From CAZDBA01 sp964503615 (GTDB lineage Bacteria > Planctomycetota > Planctomycetia > Pirellulales > Pirellulaceae), in contig CAZDBA010000067.1 of the NCBI GenBank assembly GCA_964503615.1, positions 1-24,820 of the forward strand: a DNA stretch of 24,820 nucleotides. The letters run 5' to 3'. The translations under genes and the position numbers were made by a program. Under the pieces are notes generated by a model that saw only the letters and a list, made by a program, of their open reading frames with translations, made no database searches and was not told where the DNA came from. Shown in pieces: positions 15,435-23,463 of the stretch (its first letter is position 1; each line of letters starts with the position of its first letter).

Positions 15435-15965
15435 TTAGGATGCCAGACGTTTTTCGAAAACCGTCAAATGGTGTCTCAAATGACCAACCAGCAGATAGGC
15501 GATTGCTCGAACCGAAATCAGCTTACCATCCGCTTTACCACTTCGGTCCCAGTATTCTGGAAGCATGCGACGGTACATAGAAAGATTGCCACGTCGAATG
15601 TGTTCCAACTCGTTCAATAGTTCACTAATTTTGACCGAAGAGTAATCAACGTTTGCAACAAAGGCATCTTGGTCGTATCCAATAAGATCGGTCGGATCAC
15701 CACAGGCGAACCGCGCTGCGCGATATCCAAAGATCCGTTCGTTGTCGATCACATGGCCAAGCGCTTGTTTGATCGTCCAAGTATAAGGTTCATGTAAAAC
15801 GCCAACATTTTCCTCGGGCTGGTCATCCAGCACTGCACGAAATTCCTGAATCTGATTTTCAATCGCAGCAACGATATCCGACTCGGTTGCCAAATTCAGG
15901 TATTGGTCATAGTAATCGGCGTACTCACCAGAGGCTGGTCGACGTGCAAAATCGGTAGCAGGCAT
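15435..15965 (-). CDS. DinB-like four-helix-bundle protein
   Basis: I choose ATG 15965 (176 residues) over the TTG at 16007 because AAGGAA lies about 5 bases upstream. The protein is mostly helical with the DinB/YfiT-like pattern: WTIKQALGHVIDNERIFGYR, in which the His and Glu face the core, and a late helix VGHLRHHLTVFEKRL with two or three His. In this superfamily three His residues usually bind a metal, and members act as thiol-dependent transferases (bacillithiol, mycothiol) or are of unknown role. A damage-inducible role like Bacillus DinB cannot be assumed. The neighbouring DUF952 gene is probably in the same transcript. Confidence 0.82.
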   Translation of the reverse strand: MPATDFARRPASGEYADYYDQYLNLATESDIVAAIENQIQEFRAVLDDQPEENVGVLHEPYTWTIKQALGHVIDNERIFGYRAARFACGDPTDLIGYDQDAFVANVDYSSVKISELLNELEHIRRGNLSMYRRMLPEYWDRSGKADGKLISVRAIAYLLVGHLRHHLTVFEKRLAS

Positions 15966-16203
15966 CAGTTTCCTTGTTTGGGTTAAGGCTAGGGCTGGGC
16001 GTTTCAAAATTACGCTTTGTTAGTCGAGCAAGTCGTTTATTGTGGGCCCCTGCAGCAACGATGTCCAACCCAAACAGCCTATCTACGACACGGTGGTGCG
16101 GTGGCGGTGGCGATTTAGCGAGTGACTATTAAGAGGGGTTGTTGCCTTCCCCTCCTACTGGGATCCAATGTTTCTGCGACTTTTCTCTGCTGAGAATTTA
16201 GGA

Positions 16204-16230
16204 TTGCTCACGCGGTGTTTGGTGTATAAT
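16204..16230 (+). promoter_or_regulatory. Sigma-70-type promoter for rtcA
   Basis: TATAAT is perfect at 16225-16230, preceded by TTGCTC at 16204-16209 with a somewhat short 15-base spacer. Transcription would begin near 16237, leaving a leader of about 130 bases that includes the hairpin at 16294-16330. Confidence 0.5.
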
Positions 16231-16293
16231 TCCGCGTTGCTGACAGGTCGACCGATAGTTTTGAGTCAACCTCTCAAAAAAACACAAATAATG

Positions 16294-16330
16294 AAAAGCC
16301 CGAGTGTCGCCTGAGTTGCACTGGGGCTTT
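16294..16330 (+). promoter_or_regulatory. Hairpin in the rtcA leader
   Basis: AAAGCCC (16294-16300) pairs with GGGCTTT (16324-16330); after one mismatch AGTG pairs with CACT. The hairpin ends 35 bases before the start codon. On the plus strand no T-run follows, so it is not a strong terminator in that direction. On the minus strand it is followed by a T-rich stretch. Confidence 0.4.
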
Positions 16331-16365
16331 GCTTATCCAATAGAAAACAGAAATCAGGACCAACA

Positions 16366-17406
16366 ATGATCGAAATCGACGGATCCATGGGCGAGGGCGG
16401 CGGCCAAGTCGTGCGCACTGCACTTGCATTAAGCGTCGTCACCGGCAAGGGCTTTACCATCCGTAACATTCGTGCCGGGCGTAAAAAGCCTGGACTAAAA
16501 CGGCAACATGTTGCTTGTGTCAAAGCGGCTCAGGAAATCTGTTCCGCTCGAGCAATCGGCGGAGAACTTCAATCCGACAGCCTGACCTTTGTTCCGGGCA
16601 AGCTTAAGCCGGGCGACTATAATTTCAAGATCGAGTCTGCCGGCAGTGCGACCTTGATGGCCCAAACTGTTTTGCCTGCGTTGATGTGCGCCGATGCGCC
16701 ATCCTCGATCAGCTTCGAAGGTGGTACGCACAACCCTATGGCGCCACCTTATGATTTTCTAGATCGTGTCTATCTTCCCCAAGTCGAAAAGATGGGGCCC
16801 AAGTTCGAACGGTCCATCGAGTCGTACGGTTTCTTCCCGGCAGGTGGCGGAAAGTTCACGATCAAAATCACACCACGAGAAGAATTGCGAGCACTGGAGG
16901 TCTTTGATCTGGAAGACACTCCTGAGGTGAAAGTTACCGCTTTGGTCGCCAACCTTCCGCTCGACATCGCCCAGCGTGAAGTCGACGAAGTTATTCGCAA
17001 AGGCGGATGGGCGGCCAATCAAGGTCAAGCGATCGAAATCGAAAACTCGCCAGGCCCGGGAAACGTTGTCATGATCGAAATGGATCGCGGGTACATTAAC
17101 GAAATCGTGACCGGTTTTGGCGAGAAAGGTGTCGACGCGGAAACGGTTGCTCGGAAAGCTTATCGCGAGGCCAAAAAGTACATCGACAGTGGGTTGCCCG
17201 TTGGTGAGTATCTTGCCGATCAGCTACTACTGCCAATGGGACTGGCCGCACTCCACGGCGAGATGAGCAGCTTCGTATGCGGCCCGACTTCGGATCACAC
17301 CGAAACCCAGATCGATGTGATCAAAATGTTTTTGGACATCAATATTGTGGCTGAAGAAACTTCTCTGGGAAGGTTCGAAGTAACCGTCTCCGCCAAGATC
17401 AAGTAG
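16366..17406 (+). CDS. rtcA: RNA 3'-terminal phosphate cyclase
   Basis: The 346-residue protein matches RtcA in length and layout. The N-terminal block IDGSMGEGGGQVVRTALALS (4-23) is the family signature. The active-site His311 sits in GPTSDHTETQIDVIKMFL near the C-terminus, as His309 does in E. coli RtcA. The enzyme uses ATP to turn RNA 3'-phosphates into 2',3'-cyclic phosphates through a covalent His-AMP intermediate, and takes part in RNA repair in the cytosol. AGGA at 16356-16359 is a good ribosome site. No rtcB ligase or rtcR regulator is in the window. The gene converges on the rRNA methyltransferase gene with only 32 bases between stops. Confidence 0.95.
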   Translation: MIEIDGSMGEGGGQVVRTALALSVVTGKGFTIRNIRAGRKKPGLKRQHVACVKAAQEICSARAIGGELQSDSLTFVPGKLKPGDYNFKIESAGSATLMAQTVLPALMCADAPSSISFEGGTHNPMAPPYDFLDRVYLPQVEKMGPKFERSIESYGFFPAGGGKFTIKITPREELRALEVFDLEDTPEVKVTALVANLPLDIAQREVDEVIRKGGWAANQGQAIEIENSPGPGNVVMIEMDRGYINEIVTGFGEKGVDAETVARKAYREAKKYIDSGLPVGEYLADQLLLPMGLAALHGEMSSFVCGPTSDHTETQIDVIKMFLDINIVAEETSLGRFEVTVSAKIK

Positions 17407-17438
17407 ACGCGATCGGCCTTACGGTCGTGGGTTAGGCC

Positions 17439-18638
17439 TTAACGCTTGCGGGTTACTCTCGCGTAAAGGACTTTCAGGTACTCCGTTTCGGGCATGGCGG
17501 GATGGACGGGATGATCAGGTCCCTGTCGGCCTTCTCGAAAAATTTGCAGGCTGCGTTCAACTTGTTGCCCCGCTTCGTTCATTCGTTGAACCAGTAGTTC
17601 TCTGGGCATGTGGTAGGAGCAGGAACAACTAACGAGGATGCCGCCTGGGGTGACCAGTTGAGTTCCGCGGCGCATCAGGCGCGTGTACGCTTCGGTTCCG
17701 TTGCGTAGGTCTTTCTTTCGCTTTACGAATGCGGGTGGGTCCAGGATCACGATGTCGGAATTTTGTTTGTCTTTTTTTAAGCCCTTCAGGATTTCGAACG
17801 CATCTCCGTGGGCAGAAATAATGCGGCTTTCAACGTTGTTCAGTTTTGCATTGATCGCGACTTGTTCCAAAGCCCGCTGGCTGGCATCAACGCAGATTAC
17901 CTGTTTCGCTCCGGCAACCGCGGCGGCGATTCCCCAGGCTCCTACGTAGCTGCAAACGTCGATTACTGTTTTACCTTCAACCCAAGGCAGCAATGCGCCT
18001 CGGTTTTCTCGCTGGTCGTAGAACCAACCCGTCTTTTGTCCCTGGTCCAGATCGACGACGAATTTCGCGCCGTTTTCTTCTACGATAATTTCGTCCGGGA
18101 TCGTTCCGATCGTCTCGCGGTACGGTTCGAGATTTTCCAGCTTGCGAAGAGGAGCGTCACAGCGAAACTGAATTGCGGTCGGATTAAACACGCGTTGCAA
18201 GCCGTCTACGATCGCAGCTTTCATCTCTTCCATTCCGGTAGTGTTGATCTGCACGACGAAGACGTCTCCGAAACGGTCAATAACCAAACCGGGAAGAAAG
18301 TCGCTTTCGCCATAGACTAAACGGTAGAACGGTTTTTTATAAAATTCATCGCGATGGGCGGCCGCTTGTTTGAGCCGCTGGGCAATCAATTCTGCCCCGA
18401 ACGGTTCTTTTTTGTTGTGGCTGGCGATGCGAACGGAGATCAAAGAGTGCGGATTAATATACCCGGTACCGATCCATTTCCGATCACTGGTTTCAACGTT
18501 GACGATTTGACCTGACACGAAATTTGTAAGCGGGACTTTCTTTGTATCGATTTCGTTACTGTAAATCCAACAGTGGCCTGATAACGCGCGGCGGTCTTGA
18601 CGCTTGCGAAGTTGAACCGTGGGATGAATATTGCTCAT
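17439..18638 (-). CDS. RlmI-like class I rRNA (cytosine-C5) methyltransferase
   Basis: The 399-residue protein has the domain order of E. coli RlmI (396 residues), which makes m5C1962 in 23S rRNA. It has an N-terminal PUA domain (about 5-75, with SGHCWIYSNEI), an EEHS-like linking domain, and a Rossmann SAM-binding domain. Motif I is VIDVCSYVGAWGIAAA (225-240), motif IV is ILDPPAFVKRKKDL (298-311), and the catalytic-type Cys block SCSCSYHMPRE is at 337-347. It is cytosolic. Close relatives (RlmK/RlmL C-terminal units and YwbD-type proteins) share these motifs, so the exact target base is inferred. Confidence 0.88.
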   Translation of the reverse strand: MSNIHPTVQLRKRQDRRALSGHCWIYSNEIDTKKVPLTNFVSGQIVNVETSDRKWIGTGYINPHSLISVRIASHNKKEPFGAELIAQRLKQAAAHRDEFYKKPFYRLVYGESDFLPGLVIDRFGDVFVVQINTTGMEEMKAAIVDGLQRVFNPTAIQFRCDAPLRKLENLEPYRETIGTIPDEIIVEENGAKFVVDLDQGQKTGWFYDQRENRGALLPWVEGKTVIDVCSYVGAWGIAAAVAGAKQVICVDASQRALEQVAINAKLNNVESRIISAHGDAFEILKGLKKDKQNSDIVILDPPAFVKRKKDLRNGTEAYTRLMRRGTQLVTPGGILVSCSCSYHMPRELLVQRMNEAGQQVERSLQIFREGRQGPDHPVHPAMPETEYLKVLYARVTRKR

Positions 18639-18879
18639 GGATGTGGGGTTTAATTATGAAAGTGATGGATTGTTCGGGTCAGAACGATTTTGAAATGCTG
18701 CAAACGCAGGAATCGCTTATGTTAGTTGCCATAAAAGGCTATCGGCTTTACATTGGTGCTCTGTTTTATGCGACAATATGTTAAAGAAATTTTTTAGTCT
18801 GGTTGCTGATCCGTTTGGGCACCTTGTTCTACAGCAAGCATCGCCCGTTTATATGGAATTCTCTGGAGATTGCAGATTT
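18639..18879 (+). other. Upstream region of the FG-GAP protein
   Basis: A promoter candidate is present: TTGCCA (18726-18731), 17-base spacer, TACATT (18749-18754), giving a leader of about 120 bases. A short frame from an ATG at 18659 to a stop near 18784 has no recognisable features and is not called. Confidence 0.35.
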
Positions 18880-20556
18880 ATGAACACAATTTTTTCAACA
18901 GAACAGAGGGTCCAAGCGAATCGCTTTGTTACTGTTTTAATATTGACCTTGGCTTGGGTTGGTAGCGCTCATGCACAGACATTTACTCAGCAAACGAATT
19001 TGCTGAACAATACTAATTTCCGCAGCGGCGTCTCTATGGGCATCGCAGATATGAATGGCGATGGATTGGATGACATTATTCGATTGAATAACGCTAGAAG
19101 TTTATCTATCGAATATCAGGAGGCAGCCAACGCAGCATTCAGTAATTTTAATTACGGCTCTCTCGCCGGCGGGTCGGAGTGGAGTCTGTGCGTCGGTGAT
19201 GTTGATGGCAATGGCTACAACGATTTGGTTGTTGGTGGAGCTTACAATAATATCAAGCTGCTGAGAGCCAATGCTGGCGGGACTAATTACAGCGAATCCA
19301 ATTTGCCCAGTTCCAATATCTTTTTGCAGGGCTCCAATCTGGTTGATATCAACAACGATGGCTCGCTCGATATTTTTGCTTGCCATGACGATGATGAAAG
19401 TCGCAATTACCGCAATCTCGGAAATGGTACCTTTGTGTTTGACAACAGTTTGATTGAAACGACCTTACCTCTAGGTTCCGGATTCGATCCTACGAATTCG
19501 GGAAACTACGCGAGCGTTTGGACTGACTACGACAATGATGGTGACTTGGATATGTACCTTTCTAAATGTAGGTTGGGAACGACTAGCTTCACCGATCCAC
19601 GTAGAGTCAACTTGCTTTTTCAAAACGATGGAAGCAATAATTTTACCGAAGTAGGTCAAGCTGCTGGGCTACGATTTGGTGATCAAACCTGGGCGACCGC
19701 TTTCGCAGACTATGACAATGACGGAGATATGGATTGCTTTGTCATGAACCACTACACACCCAGTTACTTGATGGAGAATAATGGCGATGGAACGTTTACC
19801 GATGTAACTGCGACTAGTGGGATGACATCGGGTGACTTGAATCTTTTTGGCATTCAATCCGTTTTCCGCGATTTCGACAATGATGGGTTCGTCGATCTAC
19901 TGCTTGCAGGATCCGATCAACGGTTGTTTAAGAACAATGGCGATGGCACCTTTTCTCGTTTACCGAATCCTTTTACATCCAATGCGATGGAGTCGTATGC
20001 AGTCGGTGATCTGAACTCAGATGGCTATTTGGATATTTACGCGGGGTATGCGAATATCTTCAACAGTCCTTCCAATATTGCTGATGTTCTGTTCATGAAT
20101 GACGGAGGCACCAATAATTTCTTTGATGTTTTGCTGGAAGGGACGGACTGCAACGCTAATGGCGTTGGTGCCAGATTGGAATTGCATGGCCCTTGGGGAA
20201 CCCAGATTCGGGAAGTCCGCTCTGGAGAATCCTATGGCATTATGAACACTTTGCGTCAGCATTTTGGAATCGGTTCCGCAACAACGATTGAAAGACTGGT
20301 CGTTAGATGGCCCTCGGGAGCAGTTGATGAATTATTGAATCCCGATATCAATCAGCAAATCACGTTGGTTGAAGGAAGCACTGTTGTTCTTCTGGGTGAT
20401 TGCAACCTGGATGGTGGTGTGAATTTTGCTGACATCAGTCCGTTTATTGGTGTTCTGTCTTCCAAGGCTTTTCTCTCACAAGCGGATTGCAACGAGGATG
20501 GAATGGTGAGTTTTTCGGACATCCAACCATTCATTGAAATCCTTCTTGGCAGCTAG
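18880..20556 (+). CDS. Secreted FG-GAP/VCBS-repeat protein with ASPIC/UnbV and dockerin-like ends
   Basis: The frame is open from 18778, but I start at ATG 18880 (558 residues): it begins a proper signal peptide (MNTIFSTEQR, hydrophobic FVTVLILTLAWVG, cleavage at AHA before QTF), and GGAG lies 11 bases upstream. The mature part has repeated Asp-rich calcium-binding loops of the form DYDNDGDLDMY and DFDNDGFVDLL, typical of FG-GAP/VCBS beta-propellers. It is followed by an ASPIC/UnbV domain (GVGARLELHGPWGTQIREVR ... HFGIGSATTIERLVVRWPSG). The last about 55 residues carry two dockerin-like EF-hand loops, GDCNLDGGVNFADISPFI and ADCNEDGMVSFSDIQPFI. It is extracellular or cell-surface; such proteins bind carbohydrate or protein ligands, and this one is not obviously an enzyme. 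Confidence 0.87.
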   Translation: MNTIFSTEQRVQANRFVTVLILTLAWVGSAHAQTFTQQTNLLNNTNFRSGVSMGIADMNGDGLDDIIRLNNARSLSIEYQEAANAAFSNFNYGSLAGGSEWSLCVGDVDGNGYNDLVVGGAYNNIKLLRANAGGTNYSESNLPSSNIFLQGSNLVDINNDGSLDIFACHDDDESRNYRNLGNGTFVFDNSLIETTLPLGSGFDPTNSGNYASVWTDYDNDGDLDMYLSKCRLGTTSFTDPRRVNLLFQNDGSNNFTEVGQAAGLRFGDQTWATAFADYDNDGDMDCFVMNHYTPSYLMENNGDGTFTDVTATSGMTSGDLNLFGIQSVFRDFDNDGFVDLLLAGSDQRLFKNNGDGTFSRLPNPFTSNAMESYAVGDLNSDGYLDIYAGYANIFNSPSNIADVLFMNDGGTNNFFDVLLEGTDCNANGVGARLELHGPWGTQIREVRSGESYGIMNTLRQHFGIGSATTIERLVVRWPSGAVDELLNPDINQQITLVEGSTVVLLGDCNLDGGVNFADISPFIGVLSSKAFLSQADCNEDGMVSFSDIQPFIEILLGS

Positions 20557-20686
20557 GTTCTTTTGGGACTTTTAGTAGATCGCAGAAGAATGGTAGTGGG
20601 ATTCGCCAGAATTCCTTTTACTGAGTCGATTTGGATGCTAGTAAATGTATCCCACACATCTATTAGCTACTGAAAGAGCCAACAGC
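20557..20686 (+). other. Gap before the thiC promoter
   Basis: I see no gene or strong hairpin in this stretch. It ends at the -35 element of the thiC promoter. Confidence 0.4.
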
Positions 20687-20714
20687 TTGACCAAAAACGA
20701 TTGATTGTCATAAT
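20687..20714 (+). promoter_or_regulatory. Sigma-70-type promoter of the TPP riboswitch-thiC transcript
   Basis: TTGACC (20687-20692), a 16-base spacer and CATAAT (20709-20714) place the transcription start near 20721, exactly where the riboswitch aptamer begins. Confidence 0.65.
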
Positions 20715-20721
20715 TAGTTGA

Positions 20722-20815
20722 CCGCGGGGGTGTCCGATTTGCGGACTGAGAGTTTTGGCTTTGGCCAAAATAACCCTTTGAACCTGATACGGATAATGCC
20801 GACGAAGGGAGCGAG
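20722..20815 (+). ncRNA. TPP riboswitch (THI element)
   Basis: All the conserved THI-box parts are present in order: GGGGGTG (20726-20732), CTGAGA (20746-20751), a P3 extension hairpin TTTTGGC/GCCAAAA (20753-20770), ACCCTTTGAACCTGAT (20773-20788), GGATAATGCC (20791-20800) and the closing GAAGGGA (20804-20810). The aptamer binds thiamin pyrophosphate. A downstream hairpin GGCTG/CAGCC (20818-20838) followed by a pyrimidine-rich run is the likely expression platform. It controls thiC 95 bases later, by feedback repression. Confidence 0.95.
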
Positions 20816-20909
20816 CAGGCTGACTCTTTTTAACAGCCACTTTCTTTCTCGTCAGTTTTTCCCTTTCAAGGTTGTGAGTCTCACTGCCTTGTTTCTAACC
20901 TGAGGAAAA

Positions 20910-23012
20910 ATGATGAACGCCCCCAAAAATCCACAGCCAGATGTTAACGAGCTTGGCAATGTAAAACAGCGAGGCGACTATACCGGTCAATTCACTGAGG
21001 ACTTGGACAACGCCGATGAGATTCGTGCGATCGAAAACGATCCGACTTTGTTCCCGAACTCTACAAGGATCTACATTGAGGGTGAGATTCATTCCAATCT
21101 CCGCGTTCCCCTCCGGGAGATTCGACTTTCCGATACCGAGCATTCCAACGGAACGGTTGAAAAGAATGAACCCGTAAGAGTCTACGATTGCTCGGGGCCT
21201 TGGGGGGATCCTGGATATAGTGGCGATGTGACCCAAGGATTGCCAGCGATGCGGTTGCAGTGGATCCAGGATCGCGGCGATGTGGAACAGTACGAGGGTC
21301 GTGATGTAAAGCCGGAGGACAACGGTTACTTGTCCGAAGCGCACTCCGAAAAATATAACTCGCTGAAGAACGCGAAAAATCGGTTGAAGGAATATCCAGG
21401 CTTGAAACGAAAGCCGTTGCGTGCAAAGTCCAGCCAGGACGAGGGTTCGGATTGGCATCCGGTTACACAAAAGTGGTATGCCGATCAGGGGATCATCACG
21501 CCCGAGATGGAGTACATCGCTATTCGGGAGAATCTTGGACGTAAGCAGGAGTTTGAGACGATTGCGGACAAGTATCCGAATCTCAAGGACTTGCCCCCTG
21601 AAGCCTCCGACCGGATCAGGCAGTTGTGTACGACGCCTGAAGGTTACGAGATGCCTCGGCCTTCGGAAATCGACCCGGATCAACAGGTTCCTCGTAACCG
21701 AATTGACCATCAGCATCCCGGTCAGTCATGGGGCGCAATGATTCCAGCTTACATTACACCTGAATTTGTACGTTCCGAGGTGGCCAGAGGGCGGGCGATT
21801 ATTCCGCTTAACATCAACCATCCCGAATGTGAGCCAATGATTATTGGCCGCAATTTTTTGGTGAAGATCAACGCGAACATCGGTAACTCGGCGGTGACCT
21901 CTACGATTGATGAGGAAGTCGAAAAGATGCGGTGGGCGACCAAGTGGGGCGCTGACACGGTCATGGATCTTTCTACCGGAAAAAATATCCATGCCACGCG
22001 CGAGTGGATTGTGCGTAACAGTCCGGTGCCGATCGGTACGGTTCCCATCTATCAGGCTTTGGAAAAGACTGGAGGGCGGATCGAAGATCTGACTTGGGAG
22101 TTGTTCCGCGATACGCTTATTGAACAAGCTGAGCAGGGAGTAGATTACTTTACGATTCACGCCGGAGTTTTGCGTGCGTTCATTCCGCACACCGCGAAAC
22201 GGATGACCGGAATCGTTTCCCGCGGCGGTTCGATCCTTGCCAAGTGGTGTATGCATCACGAGCGAGAGAACTTTCTCTACGAGCATTGGGACGAGATCTG
22301 TGATATCTGCGCGGCTTATGATGTAAGTTTCTCAATCGGCGATGGCTTGCGTCCAGGTTCGATTGCTGATGCAAACGATTACGCTCAGTTGGCTGAACTA
22401 GAGGTGCAAGGCGAATTGACCAAGCGGGCTTGGGCTAAAGGCTGCCAGGTGATGAACGAAGGGCCCGGTCACGTTCCGATGCACTTGATTCAGGAGAATA
22501 TGCAAAAACAGATCGAGTGGTGTCACGAGGCTCCTTTTTACACGCTGGGTCCTTTGACGACCGATATTGCTCCCGGATATGACCATTTCACTTCTGGGAT
22601 TGGGGCGGCACAAATCGGCTGGTACGGTTGTGCGATGCTTTGTTATGTGACCCCAAAAGAGCATTTGGGGCTTCCCAATCGAGACGATGTTCGAGAAGGC
22701 GTCATCACGTACAAGATCGCTGCACATGCGGCTGACTTGGCGAAAGGTCACCCAGCCGCTCAGATTCGCGACAACGCACTTTCGAAAGCGCGTTTCGAGT
22801 TTCGGTGGCGAGACCAGTTTGCTTTGGGGCTGGATCCCGCCCGAGCGATCGAGTACCACGATGAGACGCTGCCGGCCGAGGGGGCAAAGACGGCGCACTT
22901 CTGCTCGATGTGTGGTCCGACGTTTTGCAGCATGAAAATCTCCGAAGACGTCCGCAAATTGGCTGAGGGCGACGGGTTGGTCGAGCTCCAATCCTCGGCG
23001 ACGGACTCCTAG
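20910..23012 (+). CDS. thiC: Phosphomethylpyrimidine synthase ThiC
   Basis: The 700-residue protein is a ThiC enzyme, which rearranges aminoimidazole ribotide to HMP phosphate in thiamin synthesis, using SAM and a [4Fe-4S] cluster. The cluster motif CSMCGPTFC gives Cys665-x2-Cys668-x4-Cys673. Other blocks are VYDCSGPWGDP (91-101), ITPEMEYIAIRENLG (196-210), INHPECEPMIIGRNFLVKIN, ATKWGADTVMDLSTG and NEGPGHVPMHLIQENM. It is about 70 residues longer than E. coli ThiC (631); much of the excess lies between residues 211 and about 265, where the family normally passes straight to the HQHPG segment. It starts at ATG 20910 or 20913, with GAGG just upstream. It is regulated by the preceding TPP riboswitch. 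Confidence 0.97.
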   Translation: MMNAPKNPQPDVNELGNVKQRGDYTGQFTEDLDNADEIRAIENDPTLFPNSTRIYIEGEIHSNLRVPLREIRLSDTEHSNGTVEKNEPVRVYDCSGPWGDPGYSGDVTQGLPAMRLQWIQDRGDVEQYEGRDVKPEDNGYLSEAHSEKYNSLKNAKNRLKEYPGLKRKPLRAKSSQDEGSDWHPVTQKWYADQGIITPEMEYIAIRENLGRKQEFETIADKYPNLKDLPPEASDRIRQLCTTPEGYEMPRPSEIDPDQQVPRNRIDHQHPGQSWGAMIPAYITPEFVRSEVARGRAIIPLNINHPECEPMIIGRNFLVKINANIGNSAVTSTIDEEVEKMRWATKWGADTVMDLSTGKNIHATREWIVRNSPVPIGTVPIYQALEKTGGRIEDLTWELFRDTLIEQAEQGVDYFTIHAGVLRAFIPHTAKRMTGIVSRGGSILAKWCMHHERENFLYEHWDEICDICAAYDVSFSIGDGLRPGSIADANDYAQLAELEVQGELTKRAWAKGCQVMNEGPGHVPMHLIQENMQKQIEWCHEAPFYTLGPLTTDIAPGYDHFTSGIGAAQIGWYGCAMLCYVTPKEHLGLPNRDDVREGVITYKIAAHAADLAKGHPAAQIRDNALSKARFEFRWRDQFALGLDPARAIEYHDETLPAEGAKTAHFCSMCGPTFCSMKISEDVRKLAEGDGLVELQSSATDS

Positions 23013-23064
23013 TCGACATTATCTGGCTACTCAAACTGAGCAGTTTTAGCATTGGCGATCTGGT

Positions 23065-23121
23065 GTAGGTCAGGCTGTACCTGACGAAATGAACAGGATC
23101 GGCATGCACAGCATGCCCTAC
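23065..23121. repeat. Inverted pair of REP-like elements (REPIN-like)
   Basis: The first copy, 23065-23086 on plus, is GTAGGTCAGGCTGTACCTGACG. The second, 23100-23121, read on minus is GTAGGGCATGCTGTGCATGCCG. They share a GTAGG head, the loop core GCTGT and a terminal G, and their stems differ by paired changes (T-A to G-C, G-C to T-A). Thirteen bases separate them. This layout is that of a REPIN, two inverted REPs moved by a RAYT transposase acting in trans. Confidence 0.62.
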
Positions 23122-23416
23122 GCATGAACCGTTGAGGACTCGTTGTCCGACCACGTAGTTCCTCAAAGCAATCCAAAGCCGGTGACGTCTGGCAACTTTG
23201 ACCGTTTCAGATTTTTCAAACGCGAACAATTATTTCCCCAATTACTGGTTTTCGCCGGGATTTTTCGCAAGCGCTTTTCTTTTATAGCGAACTGTCCTGA
23301 ATACTGATTGGCTAAGATGATTTGCCTGCCAGCATGCCCTGATAAGCTCGATTTTAGATGGGATGGCTTGGCAATTTCGTCAGAGACGCGAACAATAAGA
23401 TTCGTTGTCAGCTAAA

Positions 23417-23428
23417 CAACATATGTTG
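23417..23428. promoter_or_regulatory. 12-bp perfect palindrome upstream of the last gene
   Basis: CAACATATGTTG is a perfect palindrome 35 bases before the ATG at 23464. It could be an operator for a dimeric regulator, but chance cannot be excluded. Confidence 0.25.
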
Positions 23429-23463
23429 GAACGGAAGTTCTTTTTTCTGGAGTGGAGAGATCT

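Larger units (their letters stand above)
15966..16365. other. Intergenic region before rtcA
   Basis: The 400-base gap separates divergent genes. It contains a GTAG-led hairpin on the minus strand (GAGGGG/CCCCTC, 16133-16158), a GGT/GGC-rich stretch near 16090-16112, a good -10 (16225-16230) and a hairpin leader just before rtcA (16294-16330). No gene was recognised. Confidence 0.4.
23013..23463. other. Intergenic region after thiC
   Basis: This 451-base gap carries a small palindrome AAACTG-AG-CAGTTT (23033-23046) just after thiC, a paired REP-like element (23065-23121), a nested hairpin with TTGAGGA/TCCTCAA arms (23132-23166), and a 12-bp palindrome (23417-23428) before the next gene. No coding frame or classical terminator was recognised. 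Confidence 0.45.

Noticed and set aside
17407..17438. Bidirectional terminator between rtcA and the methyltransferase gene
   Set aside because: A GGCCT/AGGCC pairing exists but it is only 5 bp and has no T-run on either side.
18659..18784. Short frame before the FG-GAP gene
   Set aside because: About 42 codons with no features, and it spans a promoter-like element; the signal peptide of the real gene starts later.
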